Source of the DNA: Aliterella atlantica CENA595
Lineage (GTDB): Bacteria; Cyanobacteriota; Cyanobacteriia; Cyanobacteriales; Chroococcidiopsidaceae
NCBI RefSeq assembly: GCF_000952155.1
Contig: NZ_JYON01000026.1
Coordinates: 1 to 64,000, forward strand
Length of the DNA stretch: 64,000 bases
Direction: 5' to 3'
In this document: in pieces, positions 1-8,946 of the stretch
Position numbering within the stretch: position 1 is the stretch's first letter
How the letters are laid out: each line of letters starts with the position of its first letter
The notes under the pieces: model-generated
Databases searched by the model: none
What the model was told of the DNA's origin: nothing
The model's input: only the letters and a program-made list of their open reading frames with translations
Program-made: the position numbers and the translations under genes

Positions 1-133
1 CATCGACGGAGCAGAATAGTTCTTCTAAACTAAGCATAAGGCAGCCAGGTAGATTGATTAGTTGCTACTTTCAGACTACCTGTTTTGCCCCTTTTTTGGC
101 TCTTTCCTTATCCCGAACTGACGTTAACTATTT

Positions 134-342
134 ATTATACGGAAACTTTCCGTATAATCTTTTTCTCGCTCCTAATATATCAAGCACTACAGCGAACTCT
201 GCCTGAAATATATGGCAAACTTCTTTTTTATATTCCTATTCGGATAGTATGCTGAATTTTTCCGTATAACTACCCTTCACGGTAGGATGATATAGAAGTT
301 TTCTGTATATCCCTTGGTGTTATCCAGATTTTTTCCGTATAA
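134..342. promoter_or_regulatory. Cluster of repeated TTTCCGTATAA motifs
   Basis: A perfect inverted repeat (12-nt arms ATTATACGGAAA / TTTCCGTATAAT around one C) lies at 134-158. The half-site TTTCCGTATAA recurs as direct copies at 259-269 and 332-342, with a two-mismatch copy (TTTCTGTATAT) at 300-310. Repeated half-sites plus a palindrome in a 498-nt AT-rich gene-free stretch look like a multi-site operator. The gene to the right ends here, so the target is probably a gene beyond the left edge. The regulator is unknown. I see nothing else in 1-498. Confidence 0.5.
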
Positions 343-498
343 CATTCCGATTAAGAGTCTTAAACGGAATTTCTCTTTTTGGCTACAAGCTTTGCCAGGT
401 CCGCTAAAAGCATTGACATGACTAGAAATCCTATCTTACACAGGAGTTTGTTAATTATCTTACCCTTGTTCCTGCGCCTTATTATCTAAAAGTAGTCT

Positions 499-2283
499 CT
501 AATTTGCCACTCGCAGCTTGTATTTATTCCATAGCGTTCCGCCTTGTGCGCCCAAGGCAGAGTATTCTACTCCTTGGATGCGATCGCGCACTGCCCCTAA
601 TGATAGCGGACTAACTAGGTGAATAAATGGCAAATACTCTTGTGATAGACGTTGGGTTTCGGCGTAGATTTCTTTGCGCTTTGCTTGGTCTAACTCTTGG
701 GAACCTTTAATATACAAGTTGCCGATTTCTGTCTCCCAGTCGGCAACTTCTCTTCCAGTAAGCGGTTCTTGTCCTGCTAGTGGCTTTTGGTTGAAGCTGT
801 GCAAGCCACCGTCAGGCAACCATACATTTGCGCCATCGTGGGGTTCTATTCCGCCTGTAAAGCCTAGGAGATGGCATTCCCAATCTAAAGTGTTGGAGAG
901 TTTGTCTGTCAGCGTATTGAAGGCGATGGGGTTGTAATCAACTTGAATGCCTATTTTACTTAAATCTTGTTTGATCTGCGCTCCCATTGCTACGCGAGTT
1001 TTATTTTCAGCATTGGTAATTAACGAAAAGCGGACTCGATTACCATCTGCATCTAATAGTTGCTTTTTGGAGTTGTATTTAAATCCTGCTTTGGCTAGTA
1101 GTTCTCTAGCTTTTGTCAAGTTGTATTCGTAAACTCTTAAGCCTTGGGCTGGAGAAAGATAAAAAGGGCTTTGAATATCAATTGGTGAATCTTGCAAATT
1201 ACCCAATCCTCTAAATACATTATTGAGCATTGTTTGTCTATCTATGGCATGAGCGATCGCTTGTCGAAATTCTAGGGTATTAAACCAGCGCGATTTGATT
1301 GGACTTATTAAAGGAATATTATTTCTTTTACCTTTATTTAAGTTAAGAGAGATGAAAACTTTCTGAAATCTAGGTCCACCATTATAAATAGTAAAATTAC
1401 CGCGTTTTTCTTCGCGCTTTAATAGTGAAAAGTTTTCTGGAGATACTTCCACTGAATCTAACCCTTTAGAGCGAAATTGTAAAACGCTAGTATCAGTAGA
1501 TTCAATGATTTGCCAGATAATTCGCTCGATATAAGGTTGCCTATTTCCTTGGGCATCTTTGCGCCAGTAGTAAGGGTTACGGCGAAATATAACTCTTTGG
1601 CTAGGAGTGAAACTTTCTATTTTATACGGACCATTTACAACTACTTTTTTCGGGTCTGTATCTGTTCCCCAAGTAGAAAGAAATACAGGTTTACCTTTAA
1701 CATCTTTGGTCGTAATATATTTTGCTAATGCGTGTTTTGGTAAAATACCAACAGAATTTGTAGATGGTCCTGTTGTTGTGCTAAGGAAAGGCGCAAAAGG
1801 TTCAGGTAAGATAAATTCGATTTGGCGATCGCTTATTTTCCTGACTTCTGGAAAAGTCCCACTTGTACCTACTTTAAGAAAGTCCTTCCAATCTGTGGGA
1901 ATAGCAGGATTAAAAATTACATCTCGATAAGTAAAAATTACATCATCTGCTGTTAATGGTGCGCCATCTGACCATTGCAAGCCAGGTCGCAAAGTAAATG
2001 TAATTCGCTTGTTATCTTGAGAAATTTGCCAAGATTCGGCTAAAGCTGGCTCAATTTCGGCGGTAATACCATTTAGAGTAGTTAGTCCTTCTGTAGTAAA
2101 TAAAAACACATGGGGAAACTCTTGATTGAAGGCGTAGTTAAAAGTTTTTGGATCGCCAATTGTGCTAGTAACCCACTGCGATACTTGCGCCGCTTCTGTT
2201 CTTAACTGCGTCGGATTGCAGCTAGTTAAAAGTAGGGTTAATGCAAAGAAAACTGAAAGCCAAAAGCGGGAAAGTGCAGCCAT
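499..2283 (-). CDS. ABC transporter substrate-binding lipoprotein, peptide/nickel (family 5) type, copy 3
   Basis: A 594-residue extracytoplasmic solute-binding protein of the SBP_bac_5 (DppA/OppA/NikA) family, expected to be lipid-anchored and to deliver peptides or similar solutes to an ABC permease. An N-terminal hydrophobic helix ends in a lipobox (LLTSC, Cys about residue 22). Family landmarks include the RRNPYYWRKD stretch near the middle and EIYAETQRLSQEYLPFIHL near the C-terminus. Length is normal for the family. It is the last of three tandem paralogues, 23 nt after the stop of the middle copy, and no permease or ATPase gene lies nearby. The ATG has no strong Shine-Dalgarno sequence, so it is probably read from the upstream message. 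The exact substrate cannot be told. Confidence 0.9.
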   Translation of the reverse strand: MAALSRFWLSVFFALTLLLTSCNPTQLRTEAAQVSQWVTSTIGDPKTFNYAFNQEFPHVFLFTTEGLTTLNGITAEIEPALAESWQISQDNKRITFTLRPGLQWSDGAPLTADDVIFTYRDVIFNPAIPTDWKDFLKVGTSGTFPEVRKISDRQIEFILPEPFAPFLSTTTGPSTNSVGILPKHALAKYITTKDVKGKPVFLSTWGTDTDPKKVVVNGPYKIESFTPSQRVIFRRNPYYWRKDAQGNRQPYIERIIWQIIESTDTSVLQFRSKGLDSVEVSPENFSLLKREEKRGNFTIYNGGPRFQKVFISLNLNKGKRNNIPLISPIKSRWFNTLEFRQAIAHAIDRQTMLNNVFRGLGNLQDSPIDIQSPFYLSPAQGLRVYEYNLTKARELLAKAGFKYNSKKQLLDADGNRVRFSLITNAENKTRVAMGAQIKQDLSKIGIQVDYNPIAFNTLTDKLSNTLDWECHLLGFTGGIEPHDGANVWLPDGGLHSFNQKPLAGQEPLTGREVADWETEIGNLYIKGSQELDQAKRKEIYAETQRLSQEYLPFIHLVSPLSLGAVRDRIQGVEYSALGAQGGTLWNKYKLRVAN

Positions 2284-2306
2284 TTTCGGATTTACTCGTG
2301 TAATAA

Positions 2307-4088
2307 CTAATCTTCGGCGACTTTCATCTCATGAATATTCCACAGAGTTCCCCCTAAAGCAGAAAATTCGGTATTCTGGAGGCGATCGCGCATTGCTGCT
2401 AAAGCTAAAGGATTAATCAAGTGAATAAAAGGTAAATACTCTTGCGCCAACTTTTGCGTCTCTGCATAAATAGCTTTTCGCTTGGCTTCATCTACTTCCT
2501 TTGCACCCTGAATATACAAGCGACCAATTTCTGCTTCCCAGTCTGCGATTTCTCTCCCTTCTAGCGGCGGTTGTCCTGGTTGGGGTTGTTGATTGAATGG
2601 GTGAAATCCGCCACTTGGTAGCCATATATTTGCGCCGCTGTTTGGCTCAATACCGCCAGTAATTAGCCCAAAATAACATTCCCATTCCAAAGAATTAGTA
2701 ATTTTGTCTACAAGTACAGCAAAGTCTATGGGATTAAAATCTACTTGAATGCCAATTTTGCTCATATCTCGCTTAAACTGAGAACCAATCTGATCGACTG
2801 TTCTGTTTCCTGCTTGACTGAGCATAGTAAAGCGTACCCTATTACCATCTGCATCTAGCAATTGATTTTTATTGTTGTACTTAAATCCTGCTTGTTTGAG
2901 TAGTTCCTTTGACTTGTCTGGATTGTAGTCGTACACCTTCAACCCTTCTTTTGGTGAGAAATAGTAAGGGCTTTGCACAGAAATAGGTGAATTTTGAAGT
3001 TCACCAATTCCTCGAAATACATTATTGAGCATAGTCTGACGGTCAATACCGTAAGCTACTGCTTGTCTAAAAGCTACCGTGTTGAACCAGCGCGATCTGA
3101 TTGGATCTACTAATGGTTTACCTTTTCTTCTACCTTTATTGAGATTGAAGGTGATAAAAGTAGTACCAAAGTCAGGACCGCCGTTGTAAATTGTAAACTT
3201 GCCGCGATTTTCTTCTTTTTTGAGTAACTGGAAAGTAGCTGGACCAATTTCTAAAATATCTAATCCACCGGAACGAAACTGAATCAAGCCTGTATCTGGC
3301 GATTCGACAATTTGCCAAATCAAGCGTTCGATATAGGGTAAAGCATTTCCTTGTGCGTCTTTGCGCCAGTAATAAGGATTGCGGCGAAATACTACTCGTT
3401 GAGTCGTACTGTAACTTTCTAGTTTGTAAGGTCCATTTCCGATAACTGTTTTGGGGTTTGTGTCTGTACTCCAAGTAGATAAAAATTGAGGTTTACCTTC
3501 GCTATTGTTGGTACTTACAGATTTTTGCAATGAGTGTTTAGGCAAAATTGCCACTCCACCAACTGTTCTTAAAAATGGTGCAAATGGTTCTGGAACGGTA
3601 AATTCTACTCGACGGTTATCTATTTTGCGGACTTTTGGCAAAGCGCCACTTTCCCCAACCCGCAGCACATCCCGAAAATCAGTCGGAATGCGATCGTTCA
3701 AGTAGATGTCATTGTAAGTAAAGATGACATCATCAACTGTTAAGGGTTCTCCATCCGACCACTTTAATCCTTCTCGAAGGGTAAAGACTATTTGTTTACC
3801 ATCTGGCGCAACTTCCCAAGATTGGGCGATACCTGGTTCTATTTCTCCAGTTTTGCCGTTTTCTGTAGTCATTCCCTCATAAATGAACCCAAAAACATTA
3901 GGCGATGATTGATTTAAGGCATAGTTAAATGTCTGCGGATCGCCTGGAGTACGAGCAACTATTTGGGTTACTTGGGCAGCTTGAGATTTAAAATCAGTAG
4001 GATTACAGCCACTAAACGCGATCGCAATTGCAACCGTTAACAATCCAACCAACCACCGTCGCAGCTTAATTGAGGGAATTGAGAACAT
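2307..4088 (-). CDS. ABC transporter substrate-binding lipoprotein, peptide/nickel (family 5) type, copy 2
   Basis: A 593-residue SBP_bac_5 lipoprotein, closely similar to the genes on either side. The signal peptide ends with the lipobox AFSGC. The same internal landmarks are present (RRNPYYWRKD, SRWFNTVAFRQAVAYGIDR, EYLPFIHLINP), so the fold should be intact. It sits 55 nt downstream of copy 1 and 23 nt upstream of copy 3. The three copies probably arose by tandem duplication and then diverged, perhaps in ligand specificity. Function is assigned from family resemblance only. Confidence 0.9.
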   Translation of the reverse strand: MFSIPSIKLRRWLVGLLTVAIAIAFSGCNPTDFKSQAAQVTQIVARTPGDPQTFNYALNQSSPNVFGFIYEGMTTENGKTGEIEPGIAQSWEVAPDGKQIVFTLREGLKWSDGEPLTVDDVIFTYNDIYLNDRIPTDFRDVLRVGESGALPKVRKIDNRRVEFTVPEPFAPFLRTVGGVAILPKHSLQKSVSTNNSEGKPQFLSTWSTDTNPKTVIGNGPYKLESYSTTQRVVFRRNPYYWRKDAQGNALPYIERLIWQIVESPDTGLIQFRSGGLDILEIGPATFQLLKKEENRGKFTIYNGGPDFGTTFITFNLNKGRRKGKPLVDPIRSRWFNTVAFRQAVAYGIDRQTMLNNVFRGIGELQNSPISVQSPYYFSPKEGLKVYDYNPDKSKELLKQAGFKYNNKNQLLDADGNRVRFTMLSQAGNRTVDQIGSQFKRDMSKIGIQVDFNPIDFAVLVDKITNSLEWECYFGLITGGIEPNSGANIWLPSGGFHPFNQQPQPGQPPLEGREIADWEAEIGRLYIQGAKEVDEAKRKAIYAETQKLAQEYLPFIHLINPLALAAMRDRLQNTEFSALGGTLWNIHEMKVAED

Positions 4089-4143
4089 GAAGGCAAAGTT
4101 ATTAACTCTGTGTGCATCCTAGTCTACAAGTTTTTTCGTCATG

Positions 4144-5928
4144 TTATTGGTCTACTTTAAGTTCGTAGATATTCCAAAATGCGCCTAATGCTGAGAATTT
4201 GACATTGTGGATGCGATCGCGTATTGCTGCCATTGATAATGGATTAACTAGATATATATAAGGCAAATACTCTTGAGTTATGCGCTGCGTCTCATCGTAG
4301 ATAGCTTTGCGTTTGGCTTCGTCAAATTCCTGTGCGCCTTTGATATATAGGTTCGCAATTTCTTGTTCCCAATCTGATACTACACGCCCTTCTATTGGTG
4401 CTTGTCCTGGTTGTGCGCCTTGATTGAAGCTATGCAATCCGCCTTCTGTTAGCCAAACGTTTGCGCCATCGTTGGGATCGACTCCCGAACCAATCAACCC
4501 GCCAAAATAACATTCCCAGTCAAGGGTGTTATGTAGTTTTTCGCCTAGTACGGTAAATGCGATCGCATTTAAGTCTACTTGAATGCCAATTTTAGCTAAG
4601 TTTTGCTTAATTTGAGCGCCCATGACTTCGCCAGTTCTTCCGCCTGAATTAGTTAGCAATGTAAAACGGACGCGGTTGTTATCTGCATCTAGCAATTGAT
4701 TTTTGGCGTTGTACTTAAATCCTGCTTTTAAGAGCAATTGTTTGGCTTTTTCTGGGTTGTAATCGTAGACTTTTAACCCATCTTCAGGAGCAAGATAATA
4801 TTTACTCTGCACGTCAATAGGTGAATTTTGAGGTTCGCCTAAGCCGCGAAAGATGTTATTAATTATAGTCTGACGGTCAATAGCGTAGGATACTGCTTGT
4901 CTAAACTCTACAGTATTAAACCAGCGCGATTTGATTGGATCTACTAAAGGCTTACCATTCCTTCTACCTTTATTCAGGTTGAAGGTAATAAAAGATTGTC
5001 CGTAAGCAGGACCACCATTATAGAGCGTGAATTTACCTCTTTTTTCTTCCTTTTTAAGCAAGGAAAAGTTAGTAGGAGAAGCACCAACTATATCCAAGCC
5101 TCCCGAACGAAACTGAAGCAAAGATGTATCTGTAGATTCAACAATTTGCCAAATAAATTTCTCAATATACGGCTGTGAATTTCCTTGCTTATCTTTTCTC
5201 CAATAATAGGGATTGCGGCGAAAGACTAAGCGCTGACTAGGACTATAACTTTCTATGGTATAAGGTCCATTGGTGATAATTTTCTTGGGATCTGTATCTG
5301 TTCCCCAAGTAGACATAAAGCGGGGATTTCCGTCTGCATCTTTAGCTTTTACCGATGCTTCTAGGGCGTGTTTTGGTAAAATTGCGATCGCGCTAGTAGA
5401 GTCTCCAGTAGTGGTACTGAAAAAAGGTGAAAATGGTTCTGGCAAGATAAATGCAACTTGGCGATCGCTCATTTTTTGTACTTGCGGTAAAGCACCACTA
5501 ACCCCAATTTTTAGGTAATCTCTAATATCTGTAGAAATTTCCTTATTAAAGGCGATATCGTTATAGGTAAAAACAACATCATCTGCTGTAAGCGGTTTAC
5601 CGTCTGACCATTTTAAACCTGGTCTAAGCGTAAATTCAATGCGTTTTTTATCGGCTGATATTGTCCAAGATTCGGCTAATTCTGGTTCAATTTCACCCTT
5701 ACCGTTTATCGTTGTCAGTCCTTTAAATGTCAAACCAAAAACATTCGGCAATTGTTGACTTAGAGCATAGTTAAACGTTTGCGGATCGCTGACAACGCTA
5801 ACTACTAATTGAGAAGTTTGCGCTGCTTGGGATTTAAAGTTATTGGGATTGCAGGCGGAAAAGGCGATCGCAACTAAAAACGTTAATATAAATGCTATCC
5901 ACTTACGTCCTCGATTGTGAAATGTCAT
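4144..5928 (-). CDS. ABC transporter substrate-binding lipoprotein, peptide/nickel (family 5) type, copy 1
   Basis: A 594-residue SBP_bac_5 family lipoprotein (lipobox AFSAC), first of three tandem copies in transcription order. It shares with them RRNPYYWRKD, SRWFNTVEFRQAVSYAIDR and EYLPYIYLVNP. The ATG lies only 16 nt after the stop of the PIN-domain gene, so the three binding proteins may be the tail of a minus-strand operon that begins at trmD. Cyanobacterial peptide permeases are often encoded away from their binding proteins, which would explain the absence of permease genes here (inference). Confidence 0.9.
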   Translation of the reverse strand: MTFHNRGRKWIAFILTFLVAIAFSACNPNNFKSQAAQTSQLVVSVVSDPQTFNYALSQQLPNVFGLTFKGLTTINGKGEIEPELAESWTISADKKRIEFTLRPGLKWSDGKPLTADDVVFTYNDIAFNKEISTDIRDYLKIGVSGALPQVQKMSDRQVAFILPEPFSPFFSTTTGDSTSAIAILPKHALEASVKAKDADGNPRFMSTWGTDTDPKKIITNGPYTIESYSPSQRLVFRRNPYYWRKDKQGNSQPYIEKFIWQIVESTDTSLLQFRSGGLDIVGASPTNFSLLKKEEKRGKFTLYNGGPAYGQSFITFNLNKGRRNGKPLVDPIKSRWFNTVEFRQAVSYAIDRQTIINNIFRGLGEPQNSPIDVQSKYYLAPEDGLKVYDYNPEKAKQLLLKAGFKYNAKNQLLDADNNRVRFTLLTNSGGRTGEVMGAQIKQNLAKIGIQVDLNAIAFTVLGEKLHNTLDWECYFGGLIGSGVDPNDGANVWLTEGGLHSFNQGAQPGQAPIEGRVVSDWEQEIANLYIKGAQEFDEAKRKAIYDETQRITQEYLPYIYLVNPLSMAAIRDRIHNVKFSALGAFWNIYELKVDQ

Positions 5929-5944
5929 AATTCCTTAATATATA

Positions 5945-6547
5945 TTAACTTAATTGAGAATTTAGCCAACCAAGGAAGTTTTGAGTATTACTAAAATACC
6001 GTGTATTATAAATTTGTAAGATTTCCTTCACTTCTCCTTTGTTAAACTCTTTATAGTTAGCACTTAAAAATACTTTCATTTCATCATTATGAAAACGAGC
6101 ATGATGAACTATGTAGTTTAAAATTAACCTATCTATTAAATCTTTTTCTAAAACATTTTTCTCCAAGGTATCGTCAAGAATACTTTTATCTATATTTATT
6201 ATTTCTGCTTTATTGTAAAGTTGCTCAAAAGCTTCGTAGAAACGCTCTTGGACGCTATTTAGTTGCTGAATAAACTTAATTCGTGTCTGTTCCAAAGAAG
6301 TTCGGAGAGATTCAGCGTATGCAGAAGTTTCATCTCGTATTGCTTCACTAATTTTAGTATCTATATCTTGGATAAAACGTTGACTGTATTGCTCCTCTTT
6401 TTCTAATGTTAAAAGAGCTTCTACATAACAAATACTTGGGACTACTAAATGAATTGAATTAGGTATATTTAATAGTATTTCCTGTGCTTGCAAATCTCTT
6501 CCTTTAGCAATGCTCATCAAAAAGTTAGTTTCAACGTAGAGTATCAT
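5945..6547 (-). CDS. PIN-like domain protein (putative RNase)
   Basis: A 200-residue protein whose start (MILYVETNFLM) resembles the first strand of PIN nucleases, where an acidic residue and Asn follow a hydrophobic strand; here the acidic residue is Glu (VETN) rather than Asp. A second acidic position is in CYVEALL (about residue 42), and acidic residues recur in KDLIDRLILNYIV (about 135-147), followed by a strand with FLSANYKEF. Together these fit a PIN-like metal-dependent RNase fold. A long helical, charged segment (about 50-120) is inserted in the middle, which ordinary VapC toxins of about 130 residues lack. It overlaps the upstream PD-(D/E)XK gene by 17 nt, so the two are probably translated together. 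No HIP1 site occurs in this pair. The substrate is unknown. Confidence 0.6.
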   Translation of the reverse strand: MILYVETNFLMSIAKGRDLQAQEILLNIPNSIHLVVPSICYVEALLTLEKEEQYSQRFIQDIDTKISEAIRDETSAYAESLRTSLEQTRIKFIQQLNSVQERFYEAFEQLYNKAEIINIDKSILDDTLEKNVLEKDLIDRLILNYIVHHARFHNDEMKVFLSANYKEFNKGEVKEILQIYNTRYFSNTQNFLGWLNSQLS

Positions 6548-7028
6548 TACTAATTATTACTTCAGCTTGCGTTGTTCCATTTACTAACCTCTTTACTAAA
6601 CCAATCGTTTCTAATTCTTTTTTAGCTGGTGGATTTGGGAATTTCCAGTGGTAGGCTAAATCGCGCAACCATGCTTCCACTAAAGTAGTAAGGTATAGAT
6701 GAAATATTTTTTTATTCTTAAATTCTGTTTCATAATAGCTAAGTACGTCACCAGTTTGCAAACAAGCAATAGGTTCAGACAATTTTATGCCGTCCCATTG
6801 ATAAATTTGGATATTTTTAAGAGTAACTAACATTGCAAAAGGAATCAATTCATCTGCTCCTCTTAAATAGGAAATTATTTTATTAATAGCTTGATGAATG
6901 TATAAATCATTTTTAGAGTTTGGCTCACTGCTTTTGACTTCAACTAATAAAACAGGTTCGCCATTTTTACTAAAGGCAATAACATCAGCCGCTACACGCT
7001 CTTTTTGCTCAATTTTTGTACTTTCCAT
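6531..7028 (-). CDS. PD-(D/E)XK nuclease-like protein (HsdR N-terminal type)
   Basis: A 165-residue protein with the core ADVIAFSKNGEPVLLVEVKS (about residues 14-33). This matches the restriction-endonuclease fold signature: Asp, a hairpin, then E-x-K. HsdR-N-like stand-alone domains of this type are common in cyanobacteria and usually unassigned. The C-terminal third carries no recognised domain. It lies 9 nt after the small membrane-protein gene and overlaps the PIN gene by 17 nt. The pairing of two nuclease-type folds suggests a functional module, possibly a defence or toxin-type unit (inference). The active-site triad appears intact. Confidence 0.55.
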   Translation of the reverse strand: MESTKIEQKERVAADVIAFSKNGEPVLLVEVKSSEPNSKNDLYIHQAINKIISYLRGADELIPFAMLVTLKNIQIYQWDGIKLSEPIACLQTGDVLSYYETEFKNKKIFHLYLTTLVEAWLRDLAYHWKFPNPPAKKELETIGLVKRLVNGTTQAEVIISNDTLR

Positions 7029-7037
7029 GAAATATTT

Positions 7038-7445
7038 TTACCTCCAGTAACGTTTGCCTTGCCAAAACACTCCTAAAATCATGCCAACTAACTGAATTTC
7101 ACTTGTGCTAACTAATAATGCTGGAATAGGAATAAAATCTCTGATTATCAAGGCAACTAACAAACATACAAGTAAAGACCAAAGTACAGATGCATTGATA
7201 GAGACTCTTTTATCTATTCTTTCTAATAGAAATACAGCTAAAGCGCCAATACCTACGCCGATCGCACCCGATACTAATATTGAACGTACTAACTGAACAA
7301 TTGTAGATTGTACGTTTGTGTCTAAAAAAGCCAAAGTCAGTAGTAGCAACAATTCTATAGCTGTAACGATCGCAAAAGTCATTGCAGCAATAATAGCTAG
7401 CGATCGCCAAGGTAGATATTTAAGCCGACGTAATGGATTATTCAT
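7038..7445 (-). CDS. Small integral membrane protein, unknown function
   Basis: A 135-residue protein with about four hydrophobic helices (roughly residues 15-38, 48-70, 83-100 and 108-126) separated by short charged loops such as LERIDKR. The basic N-terminus (NPLRRLKYLPWR) suggests a cytoplasmic N-terminal side. I recognise no catalytic motif. It starts 6 nt after the ispF stop and ends 9 nt before the PD-(D/E)XK gene, so co-transcription is likely. Its small size and simple topology give no functional clue. Confidence 0.6.
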   Translation of the reverse strand: MNNPLRRLKYLPWRSLAIIAAMTFAIVTAIELLLLLTLAFLDTNVQSTIVQLVRSILVSGAIGVGIGALAVFLLERIDKRVSINASVLWSLLVCLLVALIIRDFIPIPALLVSTSEIQLVGMILGVFWQGKRYWR

Positions 7446-7451
7446 AGGTAT

Positions 7452-7934
7452 TTACTTAGCTACTAATAAAGCTACAGCATGAGCGGCGATTCCTTCTTCA
7501 CGCCCAACTGGTCCTAATTTTTCATTTGTAGTAGCTTTGATCCCAATACAATCGGCAGGTATTTGTAGTACATTAGCTAGACGATCGCGCATTGCAGAAA
7601 TATGCGGCTTTAACTTCGGACGTTCTGCTACTACTACTGAATCTATATTGCCAAGAAGCCAACCGCGATCGCTTATTAGTTGATTTACCTTACTAAGTAA
7701 TACTAAACTATCTGCTCCCGCCCATTGCGGATCGCTAGGCGGAAAATACAAGCCAATATCTCCTAATGATAAAGCGCCTAGCATTGCATCCATAATGGCA
7801 TGAGTAAGAACATCAGCATCGCTATGTCCTAACAATCCTAGTTCGTGAGGAATTTCTACCCCGCCTAAGATTAAACGGCGATTGACGCTTAGTTGATGGA
7901 TGTCGTAGCCATTACCAATGCGAATATTAAACAT
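7452..7934 (-). CDS. ispF: 2-C-methyl-D-erythritol 2,4-cyclodiphosphate synthase
   Basis: IspF converts 4-diphosphocytidyl-methylerythritol 2-phosphate to the 2,4-cyclodiphosphate with release of CMP, in the plastid-type (MEP) isoprenoid pathway that feeds carotenoids, phytol and quinones. At 160 residues the length is normal. The metal-binding motif GYDIHQL is at residues 9-15, the loop [15 protein letters not shown] at about 36-50, and KATTNEKLG with [14 protein letters not shown] close the C-terminus. The ATG is 2 nt after the trmD stop, so the two genes are probably one transcript. Confidence 0.97.
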   Translation of the reverse strand: MFNIRIGNGYDIHQLSVNRRLILGGVEIPHELGLLGHSDADVLTHAIMDAMLGALSLGDIGLYFPPSDPQWAGADSLVLLSKVNQLISDRGWLLGNIDSVVVAERPKLKPHISAMRDRLANVLQIPADCIGIKATTNEKLGPVGREEGIAAHAVALLVAK

Positions 7935-7936
7935 AA

Positions 7937-8632
7937 CTAGCTTTCTATGCGGTCATCTCTATTTTCCAGCAAGTCGGGGCGGCGATCGCGCGTTCTTTGC
8001 AACTGTTGCTCGTAGCGCCACTGGGCGATCGCTCCATGATTCCCTGACAGCAATACTTCTGGCACTTTCCAGCCGCGAAAATCAGCAGGGCGAGTATATT
8101 GAGGATAATCTAATAACCCCGTCTCAAAACTCTCAGCTTTTAAAGACTCAACTTTACCAACCGTTCCTGGTAACAACCGCACTACACCATTAATTAGCGC
8201 TAGAGCAGGTATTTCCCCAGCCGTTAACACAAAATCGCCTAACGACACTTCACGAGTGACTAAATGCAATACTCGTTCGTCTACGCCTTCATAATGACCG
8301 CAAATAATTACTAACTGGTCGTAGTTGGTGCTAAATTCCTTTAATAATGGTTGATTGAGCGTTTCCCCTTGAGGAGTCATCAAAATAACTTCTCGCCGAG
8401 GTAAAGCAGGTAATGACTCTACAGCAGCAAAAATTGGCTCTGGTTTGAGGAGCATTCCCACACCACCACCGTAAGGCTCATCATCTACTTTATGGTGCTT
8501 ATCAGTGGTAAAGTCGCGCGGGTTGACTAAATGCACTTGGGCTATCTGTTTTTCTAATGCCTTACCTAGCAACCCTGAACTCAGGGTAGAGGAAAAAAAG
8601 TCGGGAAACAAGGTAACAATATCGAATCGCAC
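7937..8632 (-). CDS. trmD: tRNA (guanine-N1)-methyltransferase
   Basis: TrmD methylates G37 next to the anticodon in tRNAs reading CNN codons, using S-adenosylmethionine, and prevents frameshifting. It has 231 residues. The N-terminal [13 protein letters not shown], the hinge [10 protein letters not shown], and the trefoil-knot AdoMet site ([13 protein letters not shown], about residues 110-122, then [11 protein letters not shown]) are clear. The usual GDYVLTGGE appears here as GDFVLTAGE. The start is GTG (plus-strand CAC at 8630-8632). It is the first gene of the minus-strand run down to 499; the promoter should lie in 8633-8946. Confidence 0.97.
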   Translation of the reverse strand: MRFDIVTLFPDFFSSTLSSGLLGKALEKQIAQVHLVNPRDFTTDKHHKVDDEPYGGGVGMLLKPEPIFAAVESLPALPRREVILMTPQGETLNQPLLKEFSTNYDQLVIICGHYEGVDERVLHLVTREVSLGDFVLTAGEIPALALINGVVRLLPGTVGKVESLKAESFETGLLDYPQYTRPADFRGWKVPEVLLSGNHGAIAQWRYEQQLQRTRDRRPDLLENRDDRIES

Positions 8633-8789
8633 TGCTTATTTAGGAAATGAGAGAACATAGGCTTTAAGTCTCTACCATATTCCTCCTCTTCCCAAAAGTT
8701 TTTTTAATTGATTAAATTATGATTAAATATTGTGACAACTTGCTAAATATTTACGCTCCAAGGTTAAGGAATTTAAGTGATATCGCGCA

Positions 8790-8928
8790 AGCCTCAGCAA
8801 ATTTGCTTTTTTGAACAGTTTTTTTAATGCGTATAGCTTACAAATGAGTCAACTTAAGAAATTGCCCTAACAAGACAAGTAGATTAACCCAATTTGAAGA
8901 TTGTGGAGCGTTAAATTTTGCTGAGGCT
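8790..8928. promoter_or_regulatory. Long-range inverted repeat upstream of cphB, in the trmD/cphB divergent region
   Basis: AGCCTCAGCAAA at 8790-8801 is perfectly inverted at 8917-8928 (TTTGCTGAGGCT), with 115 nt between the arms. The second arm ends 18 nt before the cphB start. The arms could be paired protein-binding sites, or form a leader stem in the cphB transcript. The rest of 8633-8946 (314 nt) is AT-rich with T-runs and no visible gene. Confidence 0.35.
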
Positions 8929-8946
8929 AATGGGAGAAGGAACACA

